Notes: generated by a model from the sequence alone, not told the origin. Shown: positions 32,396 to 44,169, counted from the first letter of the stretch. The stretch is 64,000 bases of DNA from Heterohyrax brucei (GCA_028571685.1 CM053162.1:69676351-69740350); one strand, 5' to 3'. A program made the numbers and translations.

Positions 32396-34588
32396 ACTCT
32401 TTCTTATTATGACTGAGTGAAAATGTACAATCCCATATAAATTTAAATGCCCACCTATGTGCAGCTCCCGCTGTTCTCCCTGCCTGGTGACAGCACACTT
32501 CTCCTCTTTGTTCTATATCTGTCATATCCTCCTAATAATCTCCTGTCCCCTCCTCTCGATCCTCTGCTCCACCTCCAGTAAGAGGTCAGCAGGATGACAT
32601 CCTATAGACGCATGAAACCACAAAGTGCACACATGATATGGTCACTCTGTGTTGTCAAGTCCAATCCACTCCTGTCTGAAGAGTTGACCTCCATTATGAT
32701 TTACAGACAGGGGCAGCATCAGGGCCAGGGGCCAGACTCCCACAGAAACCCTGAGGCCCCTGGACCATCAATTGCAGTCTTTTAGCGGAGATCTCAGGGT
32801 TCACCCCTTTTTATTCTCATGCTGCCACTTAACTTTGTGAGTCCTATCACAGCTATCACTGGTGGTGACCGGGCACCATCTGGTTCTTCTGGTTACATGT
32901 AGATGAAGTCACCTATTCACCTGGATCTCTCTGTCTTCTGGGTTCTCTTTCTCCTGTATCGTTTTGGTCCCTGGTGATCATCTGTTCCTGCTAAGTTGGG
33001 ACCATTTGGTGTACTTCAAATAGCAGCTTGGCAGCTTTTAAGATCCCACATGCCACTCACTAATTTGGGGTGCAGAAGACTCTCTTAGCAAAACGCTAGT
33101 TCGCCAATTGCCCTTGATGGTCCCCGGACCCTCACCCCAGCAACTCTGTTTTTGCAATATTGGGTTAAGATGAGAGGAGCAATCATGTTATATTGAAGTC
33201 CAATTAAAACTGATCTTCTTTCTAATGTGTTCTGTCACTGATTTCACCCAACCAAATTTCTATCAACTATCTAATCTATACCCTATTCTCACCCTCCCTG
33301 CCTCCCCACCCTTGCAGCCGTCAAAGAGTCTTTTCTGATATGCATGAGTCTGTTTTTAAATTCTTATCACAGGGTCTCATACAGTATTTGTCCTTCTGTC
33401 GCTGACTACTTTCACTCAACGTAATGTCCTCCAGTTGAAACCAGGTTAAGAGACGCTTCCTGCTGTCATCATTGTTCTTTATCATTGCATAGTGTCCCAC
33501 TGAGTGTGCATACCATGGTTTACCTGTCCATTCCTCTGTTGGTGGGCATTTGGGTTGATTCCATCTTTTTGCTTTTGTGGACTGTGCTGCAATAAACATT
33601 TGTGTGCATGTATTTGATGTGAATCCCCTTGATTCTACAGGATAAATTCCAAGCAGTGGTATTACTGGATCAAATGATGTATCCATTTACAGCTTTTTAA
33701 GGGAGTGCCAGATTGCTTTCCAGTGAGGCTGCACCATTTTGCAATCACACCAACAGTGTAGGAGAGATCGATTTTGCCACAGCCTCTCCATCATTTGCTC
33801 TTTTGCGTTTTCTGGATCATGGCCAACCTTGTTGGGGTGAGATGGTATCTCACTGTAGTTTTGATTTGAATTTCTTTAATAGCTAGTGATCACAAGCATT
33901 TCCACGTGTTTTCTGGCTGCCTGGATATCCTCTTTAGAGAAGTGTCTGTCCATTTCCTTCACCCATTGCTTAATTGGATTCTTTATTGTTTACTTATTGA
34001 TATTTTGTAGTACCTTCTAGATTATGGAGATCAGGCGTCAGTCTCACATAGAGTTGCCAAATATTTTTTCCCATTCTGTAGGTGGTCTTTTAATTCTTTT
34101 GATAAAGTCTGTGGATGAGCAAAAGTGTTTGATTCTTTTTAGTTCCCAATTGTCTATTTTCTGTTGACTGTGCTTTGTTTGTCAGATTTTGAAGTCTGTC
34201 TATATTGTGTATTAAAACTTCCATCGTTGATCCTATTTTTTCCTGGATGAGCGTTATTGTTTTAGATTTGATATGTAGGTCTTTCATCCAGTTCGAGGTG
34301 GTTTTTGTATAAGGTGTGAGATATGGGTCTTGTCTGAATTTTTTGCAGATGGACATCCAATTTTGCCCACACCATTTGTTGAAGACATTGCTTTTACCCA
34401 AGTTTAACATCTTAGGGCCTTTGTTGAATATCAACTGTTCACAGGCCAGATGGTGGCATCTCTGGGGTCTCAACTCTCTTCCATTGGTCTATCTGTCTCT
34501 TTTTGTACCAGTTCCAGGCTGTTTTGACAACTGTGGCAGTGTAATAGATTCTGAAGTCAGGTAGTGAGAGGTCTCCCAGTGTGTTCTT
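32396..34588 (-). mobile_element. L1 LINE, 5'-truncated, with long 3' UTR
   Basis: Same lineage as the L1 at 25106-31211, opposite orientation. It covers ORF2 from just after the RT domain (around 34588, matching CATCTCACTACC in the plus copy) to the stop near 33321, then the 3' UTR down to about 32396. The UTR matches the plus copy (including GTTGGGTGAAAT and CTTAACCCAATATTGCAA) down to about 33150. It then carries about 720 bp with no counterpart there before the two rejoin at TGTACATTTTCA. No poly(T) marking the tail is obvious at the low end. Confidence 0.88.
33321..34588 (-). pseudogene. L1 ORF2 C-terminal part, disrupted
   Basis: Two open stretches read on the minus strand: 34090-34473 ([55 protein letters not shown]) and 33321-33686 (SFDPVIPLLGIYPVESR, MFIAAQSTKAKRWNQPK, ending ISEKTL). 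The same blocks occur in the plus copy near 29900-30991. This is the Cys-rich C-terminal portion of ORF2 with no EN or RT. Confidence 0.88.
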
Positions 34589-34589
34589 A

Positions 34590-35070
34590 AATCCAACTAT
34601 CTTAACAACACAAAAAATTATCTTAAGTCAAACATATTCAGTGAAAGAATAACCAAAAGGAGACATCATAGCAACAACATGTTGGAAGCTGGAAAGTAGA
34701 TGAAAATGTGATAAAAGATCTAACTGATGAGAAACAAGTAAATTCTAAGACAGCCCTAGAGAAGCCCAAAAACAAAAATAAATTTGCTTATTGAATTTCA
34801 TCATGCTATTTAACAAGTTCCACACTGAGTTGCATGAATATTGCCATTTCCACACTCTGACAAAGGTCCAAAAGTTTATTTACTAAGGATGGTTAAAGAG
34901 ATGGTTTTTACATTAATAGTCACTAAGAAGAATTGGAGTGAGGATAATACACAAACAGAGAAGAACTAAGTCATAAGTGTTTTGGTAAATGTTTCACAAC
35001 CAGATTTGTGGGAAAAAAAATACTATGAGTTCTACTCATATAAAAAAGGACAAACACAATCTTTAATAAT
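34590..35070. other. Unassigned sequence between L1 and LTR
   Basis: Possibly a decayed repeat (GGAAAGTAGATGAAAATGTG, then GATCTAACTGATGAGAAACA), but I cannot name it. No coding evidence. Confidence 0.35.
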
Positions 35071-35071
35071 T

Positions 35072-35521
35072 TGTGGTGGGTCAAATTGTTTCCCACAAAA
35101 AAGACACACTTACATCCTAATTTCCAGAAGCTATTAACATGACCTTATTTGGAAATAAGGTTCTTGTAGACATAATCAAGTTAACATGAGGCCTTAGTGG
35201 ATTATGGTAGCCCTAAATTCAGTAATTAGTGTCCTTACAAAAAGAGGAGAGGATACAAAGAGACACACATACTGGGAGGATGCAGGCAAAGATCAGAGTG
35301 ACACATCTATAAGCCAAAGAACGCCAAGGATTGCTGGCAACCATTAGAAGCTAGACGAGAGGCATGAACACAATATTCTCTCAGAGCCTCCAGAAGGACT
35401 CAGTCTTCCAGCTTTTTGATTGTGGAATTTTGGCCTACCAAACCACAAGGCAATGAAGCGCTGTTGTTGTAGCCATTCAGTTTGTTGTCATTAATAACAA
35501 CATCCCTAGGAAACAAATACA
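35072..35521 (+). mobile_element. MLT1-like LTR (ERVL-MaLR)
   Basis: TGTGGTGGGTCAAATTG start, GACCTTATTTGGAAATAAGG, GACATAATCAAGTTAACATG, GTGTCCTTACAAAAAGAGGA, GCCAAGGATTGCTGGCAACC and a CCCTAGGAAACAAATAC end follow the MLT1 LTR order. No internal domain. Confidence 0.75.
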
Positions 35522-35794
35522 CGTTTTGGTCTAGCAAGCGGAGTGCTCTCATACCAAAGCTCTAAAAATGTGGAAGCCACACTGAAGTTTGGTAATAGAC
35601 AGAAACTAGATGACCTTTTAGGCACATGACAGAAAATTCTCAGCCTGTCCTGAGAGACTGCTTCTACAAATGTGAACATTATAGGTGACATCCCAGAAAA
35701 AAATAATAAACAAGTTATTGGACACTGATTGAAAGGTGACTCTTGTTATAAAGTGGCAGAAAACTTGGCAACTGTTGTCTGTTGTTGGGTGGAA

Positions 35795-35930
35795 AAGCAG
35801 CCCAGGTGGTACAGTGGGATTGGCTGCTAACCAAAGTTCAGCCACTTGAATACATCAGCTGCTCCATGGCAGAAGGCATGGCAGACTACTTCCATAAAGA
35901 CGGCAGCCTTGGAAACTCTTTCAAAGAAAG
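35795..35930 (+). mobile_element. AfroSINE long form, first part (outer copy of a nest)
   Basis: Head CAGCCCAGGTGGTACAGTGG, GCTGCTAACCAAAGTTCAGC, then the long-form insert (GGCAGACTACTTCCATAAAG) and CCTTGGAAACTC. The remaining 3' part resumes at 36051 after an antisense SINE. Confidence 0.8.
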
Positions 35931-35934
35931 AGAA

Positions 35935-36048
35935 AACACTGTCATCGAGTCAATTCTGACTTATAGCAAGCCTATAGGATATAGCAAAACTGTTCCATAG
36001 GGTTTCCAAGCAGCATCTGGCAGATTCGAACAGCCAACCTTCTGGTTT
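35935..36048 (-). mobile_element. AfroSINE, inserted inside another AfroSINE
   Basis: Antisense. CTGTCATCGAGTCAATTCTG, GTTTCCAAGCAGCATCTGGC and CAACCTTCTGGTTT; the tRNA-like head is missing, so the insert is 5'-truncated. It separates the two halves of a plus-strand copy. Confidence 0.82.
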
Positions 36049-36050
36049 AG

Positions 36051-36130
36051 AAAACCAGTTGGGAAGATCTAGTCTGTCCTATAGTGTTACTATAAGTCAG
36101 AACTCACTCAGTGGCAATGGATTTGATTGA
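36051..36130 (+). mobile_element. AfroSINE, second part of the outer copy
   Basis: AGTCTGTCCTATAGTGTTAC, TATAAGTCAGAACTCACTCA and GTGGCAATGGATTTG complete the element that starts at 35795. Confidence 0.82.
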
Positions 36131-36429
36131 GCGGAAGGTAAAACTTGAATGAATGTGGATATTTAGCTGAGAAGATTGCTGAGCAAAATGTGGAAGATGG
36201 GGCCAGGTTTCTCCTTGACCCTTATATTACATAAGAAGAAAGGAAAAAAAAATTGAGAATTACAAAGCAAAAAAGTAACCAGCTCATGATGGTTTGGAGA
36301 ATTTTGAGCCTACTCAATTAGAAAGATGAGAAAGCAGAAACTGAAATATGAACAATGCGACTACCCAGCCATTTAGTAAAGAGATTAGGTGTGTTCATTG
36401 AATCCATAATTCAATTAACCATCTGGTTA

Positions 36430-36598
36430 GAAGTTAGGAAGAGTAAAGGAGGGATTCTTCCCTGGAGTCTTCAGAAGGGGCACAACCCTGCAACACCTGG
36501 TTTTCAGACATCCAGCGCTCAGAACTATGAGAGGATACATTTCTGGTGTTTTATGCCACACTGTCTGTGGTAATTTGTTATGGTGGCCCTAAAACATT
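36430..36598 (+). mobile_element. MLT1-like LTR 3' end
   Basis: GGGATTCTTCCCTGGAGTCT, CTTCAGAAGGGGCACAACCC, TCAGAACTATGAGAGGATAC and CTGTGGTAATTTGTTATGGT match the 3' half of MLT1 LTRs. The 5' half is not seen. Confidence 0.65.
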
Positions 36599-36599
36599 C

Positions 36600-37710
36600 A
36601 CTTAGAATTGTAAATTTATCTTGAAATAAGAATAATTAAGTGTAATTGCACACCAGATAGTAAAACATATGATTGATTTTCAGTAATTTAGATATTGCAA
36701 TGCTGTCTCAAAAATAGTCTGCACAGTGAAATTGAATAGAAAGATCAGAAGTAAATATTCAACTTTAAAAGCCTGAAATATAAGATATTTTACCTTAGTG
36801 GTACAAAGTAAAATGACACAATAAATGGTCTTGCTGTAGTCACCTGAAGGGGGAAAACAAAGTGCGGTACATGATACAGACAACATACCAACAAAAATTT
36901 ACTACAGAATCAAACTATTTAAAGTAAAATGTAAACATTCGTAGGTACAACATAAAAGAAAGCAATCAGAAAACACTGCTACTTCTGACTAAATGAAAAG
37001 CTAAAGAGTACAGTATGTACCTAAACATTGTGAATACAATAAATTTTCTCCTACAAACTGTGGAAATTTTACACCACTCAGTAATATTCCACATAATATC
37101 AGTTTGAGCACCATGAGCCCATATATGTGTGTGTGGTCCCATATGACAGAGTTCAGAAATCCTGATCAGACAATGGAACAAAGAAGATTTAGGCATTCTG
37201 CAATAGACCATCGCAAGGATTCCCAAAGGAAAAGGAAAATTTCCCCAATCTGTTAAAAGATTGACTCTACTGGAAACTACAAGGTGGAAGAAAATGTGAC
37301 AGGGACCTCTATCAGACCTGAAGAAATTGCTAACGCAGTAGATTGAAGACAACAGCTCTGTGGTGCAGGGGACAGTATCAAGCATAAGCTTCCTGTTTGG
37401 TTTTTCACTTTTTTAAAATAACAGGCAAATTGGTGCCTCATAAGCAGATTGGCATGATTTCATGTGTTCAGGTTCTACACTAGCAGATACGAGGACAGGG
37501 GCCCCATCTGATCTCTAACCGGAGGGCATTACTCCACCTGATTCCTGATAACACTTCAACTTTAACTGGAACATTTTTAGCTCACCCTACTTGTCCTCTA
37601 GTCCATATCTAAGGGACCTCTGCACCCTCTGTTTAGGAATAGCTTCAGTAGTGTCTCCAAAGGGTGTCACGTGATTTAACAGATGAGTTTGCATTCTCTA
37701 CCTCTACCCT
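36600..37710. other. Unassigned sequence
   Basis: No repeat family or gene recognised. A 139-codon minus-strand open frame at 36966-37385 has no resemblance to a known protein and no supporting context. Confidence 0.35.
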
Positions 37711-37715
37711 GGCTC

Positions 37716-39472
37716 CTTAAATAGTCTTAAATTTAGTTTGTGATCTTGGAAATGCTTTCAACGCAGTGTTGACTTCTTCCTTCAGTACCATTGATTCTTG
37801 TTCATACGCTAACTCTTCAAATAGCTGAACATTGGCCACTTCTTCCCAGTATAACGACTCTAGGTATTCCTTCCATCTTCTTTTGATGCTCCCTGAGTCA
37901 TTTAGTATTTGCCCTGTAGAATTCTTCACTATTACAACTCTAGGCTTGAATTTTTTTCTTCAGTTCTTTCAGCTTGAGAAATGCAGAATGTGTTCTTCCT
38001 TTTTGGTTTTCTAACTCTAGCTCTTTGCCCATGTCATTATAATACTTTATTTTGTCTTCTAAGGCTGCCTTTTGAAATTTTGTGTTGAGTTCTTTTACTT
38101 CGTCCTTGCTTCTTTTTGCTTTAGCTGCTTGACATTCAAGAGCAAGTTTCAGAGTCTCTTGTGATATCCAATTTGGTCTTTCTTTTCTGTCTTTTTAATG
38201 CCCTCTTGCTCTCTTCATGGGTGATGTCTTTGATGTCATTCCACAATTTGTCTGGTCTTCTGTCATTGTTCAGCACAACAAATCTGGTCTTGAGATGGTC
38301 CCTTAACTCAAGAGGGATGTACTCAAGCTCATACTTTTGCTCTCCTGGACTTGCTCTGATTTTCTTCAGTTTCACTTCGGACTTGTGCACGAGCAACTGA
38401 TAATTTGTGCTGCAGTCAGTGCCTCACCTTGTTCTGACTGCTGATATGGGGCTTTTCCATCATCTTTTTCCACAGATGTAGTTGATTTGATTCCTGTGTA
38501 CTCCATCTGGTGAGGTCTGTGTGTATGGTCACCGTTTGTGTTGGTGAAAACAGGTATTTGCACTCAAGAAGTCATTACTCTTGCAAAATTCTATCATGTG
38601 ATCTCCGATATCATTTCTATCACAAAAGACCATGTTTTCAACTGCTGATTCTTCTTCTTTGTTTCTAACTTTTGCATTCCAGTAACCAGTAATTACCAAT
38701 TGCATCCTGATTGCATATTCGATGAGTTTCAGATTTCCAGAAGCTGGTAAAAATCTTCAATTTCTTCATCTTTGGCCTTAGTGATTGGTGCTTAAGTTTG
38801 AATGATAGTCATATTAACTAGTCTTCCTTGTAGATACATGGCCATTATCCTGTCACTGACGGCACTGTACTTCAGGACAGATCTTGAAATGTTCTCTTCA
38901 ATAATGAATGTAACATCATTCCTCTTCAAGTTTTTGTTCCCGACATAGTAGGCCACATGATTGTCTGATTCAAAATGGCCATTACTGGTCGATTTCAGCT
39001 CATTAACACCTAGGATATTGATGTTTATATGTCCCATTTCATTTTTGATGATTTTCAATTTTCATACTTCATACCTTCCATGTTCTGATTATTAATGAAT
39101 ATCTGCAGCTGTTTCTTCACATGTTGAGTCATGCCACATCAGCAAATGAAGATTCTGAAGGCTTTACTCCACCTACATCATTACGATTGACTCTGCTTTG
39201 AGGAGGCAACTCTTCCTCGGTCATCTTCTCAACCTAGTGCCCCATTTTCCGGCACTATATCTGGCAATGTTCTGCTGCTATTCATAAGGTTTTCACTGGC
39301 TAATTCTTTTGAAAAGGAGACTTCCAGGTCCTTCTTCCTAATCTATCTTAGTCTGGAAACCGAGCTGAAACCCATCTACCCTAGGATACCGTGCTGGTAT
39401 CTAAATACTGGTGGCATAGCTTCCAGTATCAAGTGACATGCAAGCCACCACAGCAGAAAAGCTGACCAGCAA
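37716..39472 (-). mobile_element. RTE LINE, inverted 5' half of a twin-primed copy
   Basis: The EN-encoding half of an RTE on the minus strand. Landmarks: 38792-39058 encodes NEMGHININILGVNELKS (EN); 37717-37929 encodes KRRWKEYLESLYWEE (linker), ending near EVNTALKAFPRSQ. The high-coordinate end matches the 5' terminus of the copy at 365-3510 (GGCATAGCTTCCAGTATCA here). Its low-coordinate end is the internal breakpoint, which lines up with the first bases of the plus-strand half at 39473. Confidence 0.88.
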
Positions 39473-40902
39473 GGCTCTAGGAATTGATGAAATATCAGTT
39501 AAGATATTTCAACAAACAGATGCAGTGCTGGAAGTGTTCAGTTGTCTATGCCGAGAAATTAGGAGGACAGCTGCCTGGCCAACTGACTGAAAGAGATCCA
39601 TTCTACGCCTACTGTTCCCAAAGAAGGCAATCTAGCTGAGTGAGGAAATTACTGAACAATATCATTAATATCACATGCAAGTAAAATTTTGCTCAACGTC
39701 ATTTAAAAGCAACTGCAACAGTATATGGACAAGGCACTGCCAGAAATTCAAGCCGGATTCAGAAGAGGAGGTGGAATCAGGGATACTGTTGCAGATGTCA
39801 GATGGAACTTGGCTTAAAGCAGAGAATACCAAAAACATGTTTACCTGTGTTTCGACTATGCAAAGGCATTCGACTGTATGGATCACAACAACTTATGGCT
39901 AATGTTGTGGAGAAGGGCAATTCCAGAACACTTAACTGTGCTCTTAAGGAATCTGTAAGTGGATCGAGAGGCAGTCATGTGAACAGAGCAAGGGGACACT
40001 GCACAGTTTGAAGTCAGGAAAGGTGTGAGTCAGGGTTGTATCCTTTCACCATAATTTTTCAATCTGTAGCTGAGCAAATAATCCAAGAAGCTGGACTATA
40101 TGAAGAATGAGGCATCAGTACTGCAGGAAGACTCAATAATAACCTGCATTATGCAGATGACACCACCTAACTTGCTGGAAGTAAAGAGGATTTGAAATAC
40201 TTACTAATGAAGATCAAAGATCATAGCCTTCAGTATGGATTGTACCTCAACATCAAGGAAACAAAAATCTTCACAACTGGGACAGTAAACATCATGATAA
40301 ATGGATAAAGGATTAAGGTTGTCAAGGATTTCATTTTACCTGGTTCCAGTATCAATGCTCATGGAAGCAGCAGTCTAGAAATCAAAAGATTCATCGCAAT
40401 GGGAAAATCTGCTGCAAAGGACCTCTTTGAAGTACTGAAAAGTAAAGATGTCGCTTTCAAGTCTAAGGTGTACTTGACCCAAGCCATGACATTTTCAATC
40501 ACATCATATGCATGATAAAGCTGGAATGAACAAAGAAGACAGCAGAACTGATGCCTTTGAATTGTGGTGTAGGGGAAGAATAGGGAATGTACATGGACTA
40601 GTCAAAAAAAAACAGATTTGTTTTGGGGAAAGAACAACCAGAGTGCACCTTGGAAGCAAAGATGGTGCTACCGACTCTTACACGCTTCTTCCCTGGCGAA
40701 GGACATCATGCTTAGCAGAGTGGAGGGCCCAGCAAAAAGAAGGGGCCCCTCAACAAGATGGACTGATACAGTCAGTGGTTTCAATGATGGGCTGAAGCAG
40801 AAAAACAATTGTAGACATGGTGCAAGACCAGGCAGTGTTTCCTTCTGCTGTACATAAGGCAGCTGTGAGTCAGAACCAACTCAGCGTCACCTAACAACGA
40901 CA
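39473..40902 (+). mobile_element. RTE LINE, 3' half of the twin-primed copy
   Basis: Begins AAGGCTCTAGGAATTGATG and continues through RT (QAGFRRGGG-type region near 39750, ACCTGTGTTTCGACTATGCA for the palm motif near 39843) to the 3' end TCAGCGTCACCTAACAACG. It and the inverted half together total about 3.19 kb and cover the LINE once, with little or no loss at the breakpoint. Stops and frameshifts interrupt the frame. Confidence 0.88.
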
Positions 40903-40904
40903 GT

Positions 40905-42645
40905 CCTGCAAATGGATTTGAGCTTGTGATTTACAAAGCGTATCTCACCACAGTAAAGGAATCGGACATGTCAGCAGGTAGAGAAAAGAGGGAGTGAAGA
41001 CAGACTCACTGACAGAATACGCTTGGGGTGGACAGAGTTCCTGGTAACTCTTCTTCCTGTAACTCTCATGACCCGTACAGATTTCTTCGATAACAGTCCC
41101 TTTAGCCGGCGAATAACTGAACAGGTGGCTCCAGGGCCCAGTAAAAAGCCAGCCATTCTCTCCTAATCTTTACTTCCTCTGAGGGCTCATCGAGAGAACT
41201 GAGGTAAGATTGGCCCCTGCTATGCCTCCACCCAAATCTTCCAATTGTATCACAAACTTTTGGGGTTCCTTCAAGGCCCTCTGTCTCTCAGGGTACTCTC
41301 TCTTGTAACGTTCCTGTTTATCCCATGCACACTGGTTTCTCCCTAGCTTGGGCTGAGTTCCAGACCCCAGGGAAAGCTTCCCCTACGGGCAGCAGCTTAA
41401 GCCTACTACCGGCTGGAAATTGCCAAATGCATAGCTACTTGCCGTTCAGTGTGCTGATTTTCCTTCCCCTCCTGCTCTTGTTCTCAGTAAAAATAGATTT
41501 TGAAGGCTATTTCTACCAACTGTGAAATTCCTGTTTCTACTGTTTTCTACTTTCTGTAATTTCTTTCTTATGTGAGGGGCACTTTGCCCTATGAATATCA
41601 TATTCACCATATGAGTGATTTCAGACACCTCAGGATCTAGCTCAGTAAATTGTCTGAAAAACTGTAAAAATGTGTTGAAGGAAGGTGGAGTGTATTTTCT
41701 ACTGGGTTTTGTTTAACTTCATGTACTTTGTTTCAATTCTTTTGTCTGAGTGTCCCATTTTTCAGCCCAGTGAGCAAGCAGTCATGGTACTGACTTTATC
41801 TGGTTTGACCAGCCTGGGTGTTTGGCTTCCAACCTAGGTCAGTGGTTGGCACAGCCAAATCTACAGGGAGGTGGCCAGAGGAAATTCACTGGTGTAGTCT
41901 AGTTGCTTCTTACCTTGCAGTTTCAAAAGCCTTTCTTCTCTCCTCCAGAGTGAGTAGTAGATTGTAACAATGGAAGCAGAAGTCATGTACGTTCTCAGGA
42001 TCCATTCGATATGTGGTGGATTGTTTTTCCAAATGGACAAGTCAGAAGTTGTGAATGGGCTATGTATCCAAAGCATGGCTGGAGCTCCACTGCGCTGTCC
42101 TCACCTCTCTGCAGTGCAGGCAGTTGTTTTAATGGGTATCACCTTGTTGAGCATCTGGAAGCCCCCAGACCAAATTGAGTGACACTTTGAGTATGTGCCA
42201 GGGAAAATATTCAGCACCAGACGCCTCAGGGACCTGTGAACTGTTCACAGGATAAATGAGAAATCTATGGCCTCTGGTTAAGATCAGATCCTCTTCCAGA
42301 GAACTAAAAAATTTGTTTCTGCAAATTTTTATTTTGCCACAATAAGATAACAGTTTTAATATACATTTTCTCACCACATTTTCTCTCTTTAGTCTCGAAC
42401 AAATCTAACTGCGGTATGGTATTATAATTAAGGATCCATTCTCATACCGGAATTCACCATCTCTGAGTTTATCCTGGGGCCAGGTGGTGTTAGAAAAAAA
42501 TAATTGCATTTTAGACTCTTCCATTGAGTCAGATCCAAAATATGACAAGTTCTTTAAAACATACCCTAGAAGTCTATATTCAAGAATTACTTTCCATGGT
42601 ACCGAAACCTGAAACTACAGAATACTTATTTAAAAGGAAAGTATT
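40905..42645. other. Unassigned sequence, no SINE for 1.7 kb
   Basis: One of the longer stretches with no recognised repeat. Short open frames only (60-82 codons) on both strands; none resembles a known protein. No CpG island or clear splice pair seen. Confidence 0.35.
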
Positions 42646-42651
42646 TGACAA

Positions 42652-42812
42652 ATGCTGGTGGCATAGCAGTTAAGCACTACAGTCCTTAACCAAAAGGCAG
42701 GTGGTTTGAATCCCCTATGGGGTCACTGTAAACTCTATGGGACAGTTCTACTCTTTCGTATGGGGTCGCTATGAGTTAGAATTGACTTGATGGCAACAGC
42801 TTGTATTTTTTA
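42652..42812 (+). mobile_element. AfroSINE
   Basis: Head ATGCTGGTGGCATAGCAGTT, AACCAAAAGGCAGGTGGTTT, then a rearranged middle (CCCCTATGGGGTCACTGTAA) and tail GCTATGAGTTAGAATTGACT. The middle contains an additional GGGTCACTGTAAACTC stretch. Followed 40 bp later by another plus copy. Confidence 0.88.
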
Positions 42813-42849
42813 TTTTGTTATTTTTGTTTTTCATTGGCAAAGCATTACT

Positions 42850-43025
42850 TGGAAATGCTGATGGTGTTGTGGGTTAAGTGCTACACCTGCTAACCAAAAG
42901 GCGTGCAGTTCAAATCTACCAGATGCTCCTTGGAAACTCTATGGGGCAGTTCTACTCTGACCTCTAGGATCTCTAGGGTCACTGTGAGTCAGACCTGACT
43001 CAACGGCAGTAGGGAGTTTTTGTTT
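42850..43025 (+). mobile_element. AfroSINE, 'CCTCTAGG' subgroup
   Basis: Head TTGGAAATGCTGATGGTGTT, B box GCAGTTCAAATCTACC, body GCTCCTTGGAAACTCTATGG, CTCTGACCTCTAGGATCTCT (a small duplication of CTCTAGG) and tail GTGAGTCAGACCTGACTCAA. Confidence 0.92.
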
Positions 43026-43027
43026 TT

Positions 43028-43630
43028 GTTTTTGCTTAAGTATTACCTGCATCCACAGTCTGTCTGCTTTCCTACAAATAGAACTTATGTCTATACCAAG
43101 CCTAGAGTCACAGGGGCCTATTCGAAATGACAGTGCTTGACCTGACCTTCACTGGTTATGCACTGCCGTATACACCGTCCATCCACTTTTCTGAGCAATA
43201 GGACTTAATTCTTTCTCACCAACCGAGTCTTTTCCCTCTTCCCAGGGTAGCTGACACTGTTCTCTCTCCTCACACAGTCTGCCACTGAGGGGTCCAAGGT
43301 CAGTTCCGGCCTTGAGGGCCAAAAGAAATCTTTCCTGGAGGAAGATTATCATCGAGCATGTGGAAGAAAGAGCTATTCCTGTCAGCCGGGAGAACTGGGC
43401 AGTTCTGCTTCCATCTGTGGTTGCCAGAATTTGCTCCCAAAGCAGGACCTGCTCAGCATGGCTTCTCATCACTAAAGACACGCTGACGTGTGGATGGCAG
43501 AAGACTGTTTATCACAAGTGTACAGGCAAAGAACAAGGCGGTGAGTACCTCAGATCAAGTTTCCTGAGCAGAAAGGCAGAGACTTTCATACCATCTTTCA
43601 CAAGGAAGTACATACAAACACTCTGGACTA
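43028..43630. other. Unassigned sequence before the antisense LTR
   Basis: No repeat recognised. The plus-strand open frame that begins at 43312 runs into the antisense LTR and is not supported as a gene. Confidence 0.35.
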
Positions 43631-43631
43631 C

Positions 43632-44166
43632 ACAGGTGCTTAAGTCATCCGGTGCTGTTCTAACAGAAACACCACAAGTGGATGGCGGTAACAAAGACAA
43701 GCTTATCCTTACACAGTCCAGTAGACTACCAGTCCAAATTCAGAGACTGCTCCAGGGAAAGGCTTTCCCTCTTTGCTGGCTCTGGAGGGAGGCCCTCGTG
43801 TTGAATCAGCCTTTCTCTGGTCAGGAATCACCTCAGTGTAGGAACCTCAGGCCTAGAGGGTACACTCGACTCCCGGGGCTGCCTTCTTGGTCGTATGAGG
43901 TTCCCCGCTCTCTGCTTGCTTCATTTTCCTTTTATCTCTTATAAGATAAAAGGATAAAAGGTGATGCGAGCCATGTTTCAAGGAAACTCTCTTTACACTG
44001 AAGCAGGGAGGTGACTTCTGGAAGGTTGCTATAGTTCCACAGTAGTCTTTTCTGACATAATCCACTCTATTCACCACAGGCAGAGGTGAGGATTCACAGC
44101 ACAGGAAAGTCACAGAATGGAGGGCAACCATACAGTACTAGGAATCATGACCCAGTCAAACTGCTA
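43632..44166 (-). mobile_element. MaLR-like solo LTR, second copy of the 11937 family
   Basis: Antisense copy: GCTGTTCTAACAGAAACACC, ACAAGTGGATGGCGGTAACA, CTTATCCTTACACAGTCCAG, TTTTATCTCTTATAAGATAA, CAGTACTAGGAATCATGACC. These are the complements of the landmarks at 11937-12506 in reverse order. No internal region, so a solo LTR. Confidence 0.75.
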
Positions 44167-44169
44167 TGC

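Noticed and set aside
36966..37385. 139-codon minus-strand frame as a host gene
   Set aside because: No recognisable motif, membrane segment or splice signal; length is within chance expectation for a 64-kb window.
43312..43944. 210-codon plus-strand open frame, the second longest in the window
   Set aside because: Its second half runs through the antisense LTR at 43632-44166 and its composition resembles no known family; no start context, splice sites or repeats of coding bias support it.
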